Assembly (NCBI GenBank): GCA_963682055.1
Contig: OY821741.1
Span: 2,363,501-2,427,500 of the forward strand
Direction: 5' to 3'
DNA: 64,000 nucleotides
Source of the DNA: Primula veris
Lineage: Eukaryota; Streptophyta; Magnoliopsida; Ericales; Primulaceae
Positions 59,766-64,000 of the stretch are shown here, one piece after another (positions within the stretch are counted from its first letter, which is position 1; the number at the start of each line of letters is the position of its first letter). Position numbers and translations under genes: made by a program. The notes under the pieces were generated by a model. The model did not search any database. It worked only from the letters and a program-made list of their open reading frames with translations, and was not told the DNA's origin.

Positions 59766-60459
59766 GTAATTTCTCCAAACCTTATTATTTAATCCAATTT
59801 TACGTATTGTGTTTCATTTGTTTATTTATATTGTGTGTGTTTTGTACTAGCTTTTTTTTTCATTGCTTTTTAGATTTTTTGCTACGAAAAAGCATTGGGT
59901 CTTTGGTATGTTAGCTTTTATGGCTTTTAAAAAGCTTAATTTTGGTTATAAAACCAGGAAAAGAAAAAATGTATGTGTTTGGAACAAGTTTTTGATAGTA
60001 CAACTATAGATTATGCTAAAAAAGGGAAATTGATGCGATGATACTTTGGCCATTTTGAATGAATTAGCAAAAAGCTAAAATCTAAAACTAAACACAAACA
60101 TAATAAATCTAGCTTTTAAAAATTTGTTACGAAACGCACTAACCAGCTTTTTATAAACAAGCTTTTTTACAGTTGCTTTCTAAAAGCAGCCTTTTGACCA
60201 AAAAAGTTGATGCCAAACGGACCCATTATTGTACAAGCATATAGTTAAGGAGCTAGGGGAGAACTAGTAGGCTAAAATTATAGAAAGTTACCAAAATACC
60301 CCTAGCTACGTTAAAAGTTACTTTTATGAATGGTAATTTCAAGTTCCAGTCTTCATATATGGATAGAAACTTGAAGATTTAAATAGTATTAATTGGTTAC
60401 TGCATGCATGGTCTATATAGGAATTTTAATTTGGGAGTTTTGCATTGTTAGTTACATTT

Positions 60460-60830
60460 TTTAGGTAATCTTATATCTAGATTACCTTTATCTGTAATTG
60501 AATCAGTGGATAGGTGAATAAAGAGATGTAATTGAATCAGTGTTTGATGAAATTTCCGATACATAGTGTACATTTATTTTTCTGCTTATAGCTACTGTGA
60601 GTTGTTAATGGATTAAAGTGGTATTTATTTTGTAAAATTTAGTACATGTAAACTTCTCAAAACAAATTTTAGTATTTTTACAAGTGAAAATAGTTTGTTA
60701 GGTAATCTTCTAGTTATATTACCTTTATCCATAATTGAATCAGTGAATAGGTGAAATACAGAGATTTCTAAAACAATTATTTTTACAAATGAAAATAGTT
60801 TGTGCAAAGTTTATCTACTGTATAAGTATT
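60460..60830. repeat. Short direct repeats in the leader intron
   Basis: AGGTAATCTT...GATTACCTTTATC followed by ATTGAATCAGTG occurs at about 60464 and again at about 60700. TTTTTACAARTGAAAATAGT occurs at about 60675 and 60780. Diverged duplication of a stretch of about 100 bp. Confidence 0.6.
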
Positions 60831-62175
60831 TAGGATGGAAGACTTGGGTGAAAGATGAGTTCCTAGATTGAGTTAGTTTAAGTCAAGCTAAAGTAGACTC
60901 AATCATGTATGTGAGATGTCTATTCTCATATTGTAGTTGAGTAGTTTTAGTCGAGCAAAAGTAGTCTGATGAGTTCAAGAATATGATTGCTGTATGAATT
61001 AGTAAGTTAATTTTTTTTTGTCACTTTTTTTTTATTTCCCGATAGTAATTATATATGTTGGTTCCAATGAAATTGTGCCCCCCCACCCCTCAATGAAAAT
61101 CTCGTCAGTGACCCCATCACCCCATTTATTGATAAAAAAAAAAAATCTTTGACCATGTATATTGAAAAGAAAAACGATTTTAGTATTTCAGCATCTCAAT
61201 AATTACGAAAAGAAACAATTCAAGTTCCGCCACTGTAAGAAACCTTATGGTTTTATTTAGTGCCTTTGAATTTAGCTCCAGCAGCTGTTACTATTTAAGT
61301 TGCATCAGCAAAAAATATTTGTATTTTTTATTTCAGTCTGCATTTTTTTTCTTAGTTTTTGAAATATTTTGTTTTGGTATTATCCCATTTCAACACTATA
61401 CTGTCGTGTCTGATCCTATGTGGGTTTTGGGTGAATATTTAATTTCCAGACTTTCAGTGGGTCAGAATTCAGTTTGGAGGTTATTGGATCGGGTCCTAAC
61501 CGAAGATATAAAGTGTTACTTTTTTTTATACTTTTGCAAAGAATATGTCGATCAAAACTTGCAAGTTATTAGCAGTACTTATATCCATTTATATTACACC
61601 ATTCACCATTTCAAATGTGGTTAGTCGCGGTACTATGATCCATTTATGGAAGTGGCTGAACTTAACGTAGATACTCTTTTCTTGTTATGCAGGGGCCAAA
61701 AGATTATAATCGGCGTATTCTTGGTAAAGTAACATGTAAAAAACCGATTTTATTTAAATATTCGAGGAGTGGTAGCCCATTTTAACATAATCTTTGTCTC
61801 TTCCCTGAATGTGGTCCAGTAGCTTTATATTTCCTTTTTTTCCTCATCCTTTGGTTTAATTTGGTAAAGTTTAGGGGAGAAGAGAATCTAAGGAATGTTT
61901 GAGTTTTAATAAGAATATTGACAAAGAATGTAATAATTGAACGGCAAACTGGTCGAGTGATTTTCTGCATTCTATATGTTCTGTTTTGACTGCCTATTTA
62001 CTTGATTGTTTTCCTCCTTTTCTTTGTTTTTTCACTTGTGTTTTTATTCTTATAATGCAAAAAGTTGGATATACTGTGGGTCTTCTTTTCGTTTTCCTCT
62101 TGATATTATGACTGGCTTATATCTATGTCTTCTTTAACAGCATCTAAAGGAGATATCTTTTAAAAGGCATTTATA

Positions 62176-63599
62176 ATGGCTTGTGTTTCTTACAACTCTA
62201 TTGGGATTACTGCGAAGCTGCTAGATAATCATCGTAGGCAGCCAATGAGAACACTTTCAAAGTGCTGCGTATTTGGCAATATACCCCAAGTTCTCAAAGC
62301 ACAATGGTCACCCATTTCTAGTCCTAAAAACAATGTATTTCAGCCAGAAGAATGTTCTCGATTTAACAAATACCGTTCCTACTCCACCTTGTTCAGCATC
62401 CTCTCTTCGAGCAATTACACTGGTAAGAAAAAATTGACTGACTTGTTAATACAAAGATTGTTAAAACATAAAATTATGTCACTTAATGGAGTTTATGTTT
62501 ATTCAAACAAGTTTGGTAATGAAGTCTTTAGGGGTTGTTGAAAAGCCAAGTGTTTGAATAGTTGATTTCTGGGAATGACTATTCTCTGGCATACAATTTT
62601 TCGATAAATGTTTCAACATGGCCATAGGAGTGTTTCTTTCGTGAGAAAAATCTTTTAGGCTGCGTTTGGTGCTAGATATCTGTCTGATAAAGTTTGTTGG
62701 GAAAGTGATTTGTAACTGGAGCCATGATTTATAACGAAGAGGCTTTCTTTTCTCTACATATTCTCGTGAAAAATCCTTGCACTAAACGGAACCTTAGAGT
62801 GTTCTGGTAAACCGTTTTCTTCTTTTCTGTTGATTGAGTTTATTAGTCTTTTGGATGTTTTGATAAATGAATGAACTTGAGCTATCTTAAACTTGTAAAA
62901 AAATCCTAGGTTCTCAAGAAACAGAACTATAAACATGGTATGTGATACTGGTGTCTTGGTACAATATGAATCTCCATGTTAATTGAAAAAGTAAGATTAT
63001 TGACGGAAGTTTGATTTAAATTTAAGTCTTTTCTTTAGTTTTGCCTTTGAAAAAGGTAATTAATTGAGTCGCTAACAAAGGTTCAGAAGTTCTATGGAAT
63101 CCGATTTTAAAAATAAAAAGTTGTAATTGGTAAATGGCCAACATGAAACTCTCCTAGGCAAAATACATCCTTTTTTGCTAAAACTTTATATGTATTGTTT
63201 CGTTAATGCTCACTTGCTTTGGCAGAAGAAAAGGTGGTCGTTTTGGTCATTGGGGGAGGGGGAAGGGAACATGCACTCTGTCATGCCCTGAAAAGATCAC
63301 CTTCTTGTGATACCGTTTTTTGCGCCCCAGGAAATGCTGGTATTGCGAGTTCAGCAGACGCAACTTGTATTTCGGATCTTGACATTACCAATAGCTTAGC
63401 TGTGATTTCGTTCTGTGAAAAGACGGGTGTAGGTTTAGTTGTGATTGGACCAGAAGCTCCACTTGTCGCAGGTCTTGCAAACGATCTTGTCAAGGCTGGG
63501 ATTCCTGCTTTTGGCCCTTCGTCACAGGCTGCAGCTTTGGAAGGCTCAAAGAATTTTATGAAGAATTTGTGCGACAAATATGGAATTCCCACTGCCAAG
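62176..63599 (+). CDS. Plastid GAR synthetase, 5' coding exons (partial)
   Basis: Phosphoribosylamine-glycine ligase joins glycine to phosphoribosylamine with ATP, the second step of purine synthesis, in plants in plastids and mitochondria. Coding exon 1 (62176-62422, 82 codons plus G) is a Ser/Asn-rich organelle transit peptide. Exon 2 (63226-63599, 374 nt) completes Glu83 and encodes the N domain: VVVLVIGGGGREHALCHAL (nucleotide loop, residues 86-104), FCAPGNAGIASSADA, VVIGPEAPLVAGLANDL and FGPSSQAAALEGSKNFMK, ending PTAK at a GT donor. 207 codons are in the window, in phase and without lesions. The ATP-grasp and C domains must lie to the right. The start is the first ATG after the presumed leader intron. 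Confidence 0.92.
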
Positions 63600-64000
63600 G
63601 TTTGCCCTTTATCTATAATAACTTTATGTGAATGCTATGGAACTTAGCTGCAGTCCTGGAAGCAGCGTGTAGCTGATTCCTTAATCATCATTATCTACTA
63701 GATTTGTTGCAATTTGATCTGAGTAATATACATTAAAACTGCATATGCTATTATATCACCCAACCGGGCCAAGTAAATTCCATTAAAATCTTTACACTAT
63801 CACTGCCTTAAAAGTAAGTACAGACTTATAGAAACAAATTTCCCTTTAGTCTGGACTAGCTACGTATTGTTACACAAAAACCTATTTTTGAGTTGAAAGA
63901 TCCATGTCGAGGGTTCAGTTTTCATAGTACAAGATTTTTTTCTTCTCAAATTCTGACTAAAACTTTATTGCTCGAATGAATCGATTGTACTTTCTGAACA
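63600..64000. other. GAR synthetase intron, to window end
   Basis: Follows the GT donor of coding exon 2. No further exon is seen before the window ends. Confidence 0.6.

Noticed and set aside
61247..61624. 125-codon frame in the GAR synthetase leader intron
   Set aside because: No recognisable domain; Phe/Ser/Tyr-rich content is typical of AT-rich chance frames.
1..64000. CRISPR array, rRNA genes, bacterial-type operons or a new defence-like system
   Set aside because: None seen; the window is plant nuclear DNA with spliced genes, pseudogenes and transposons.

Overview
The window is nuclear DNA of a flowering plant. It is AT-rich, has GT-AG introns, plant MITEs and Ty1/copia retrotransposons, and carries plant-type genes: a GH32 vacuolar beta-fructosidase with the 9-nt mini-exon, a CLASSY-type SNF2 remodeler, a tapetum-type bHLH and a plastid-targeted GAR synthetase. 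A eudicot is likely. An asterid such as a fructan-storing Asteraceae is a guess, not shown by the sequence. All family assignments come from reading the translations; no database search was possible.

Layout. 1-5.3 kb: palindromes, a hAT-type MITE with a perfect 8-bp target duplication, and the decayed 3' half of a CCDC93-like gene (minus strand). 6.2-14.6 kb: a graveyard of gene pieces. It holds an eIF3m fragment fused to a copy of the GH32 3' end, two copies of an F-box-like first exon, a frameshifted CLASSY pseudogene and the last three exons of a SCAMP gene. 15.1-20.3 kb: an eight-exon GH32 gene (minus) with all splice sites in place but one in-frame TAA in exon 5. 20.3-26.7 kb: intergenic DNA with degenerate repeats. 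26.8-29.7 kb: a complete four-exon cornichon gene (plus). 32.3-34.8 kb: a complete three-exon bHLH gene (minus). 38.0-44.7 kb: two copia families joined in one composite element. 45.7-46.5 kb: an unrecognised two-exon coding region with a likely frameshift (minus). 49.7-54.5 kb: a two-exon gene for a WRN-exonuclease-like protein (minus), split by a 4.1-kb repeat-rich intron that holds a Stowaway MITE. 55.8-57.1 kb: an A-rich tandem array of about 145-bp units. 57.6 kb: another LTR of the first copia family. 59.7 kb to the right end: the 5' leader and first two coding exons of GAR synthetase (plus), which runs off the window.

The intact-looking genes (cornichon, bHLH, WRN-like, GARS) belong to unrelated housekeeping or developmental pathways and show no operon-like logic. 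I found no new multi-gene system. The most informative features are evolutionary: the nonsense-bearing GH32 gene and its partial copy, the gene-fragment cluster, the composite retrotransposon, and a family of short repeats with hAT-like ends.
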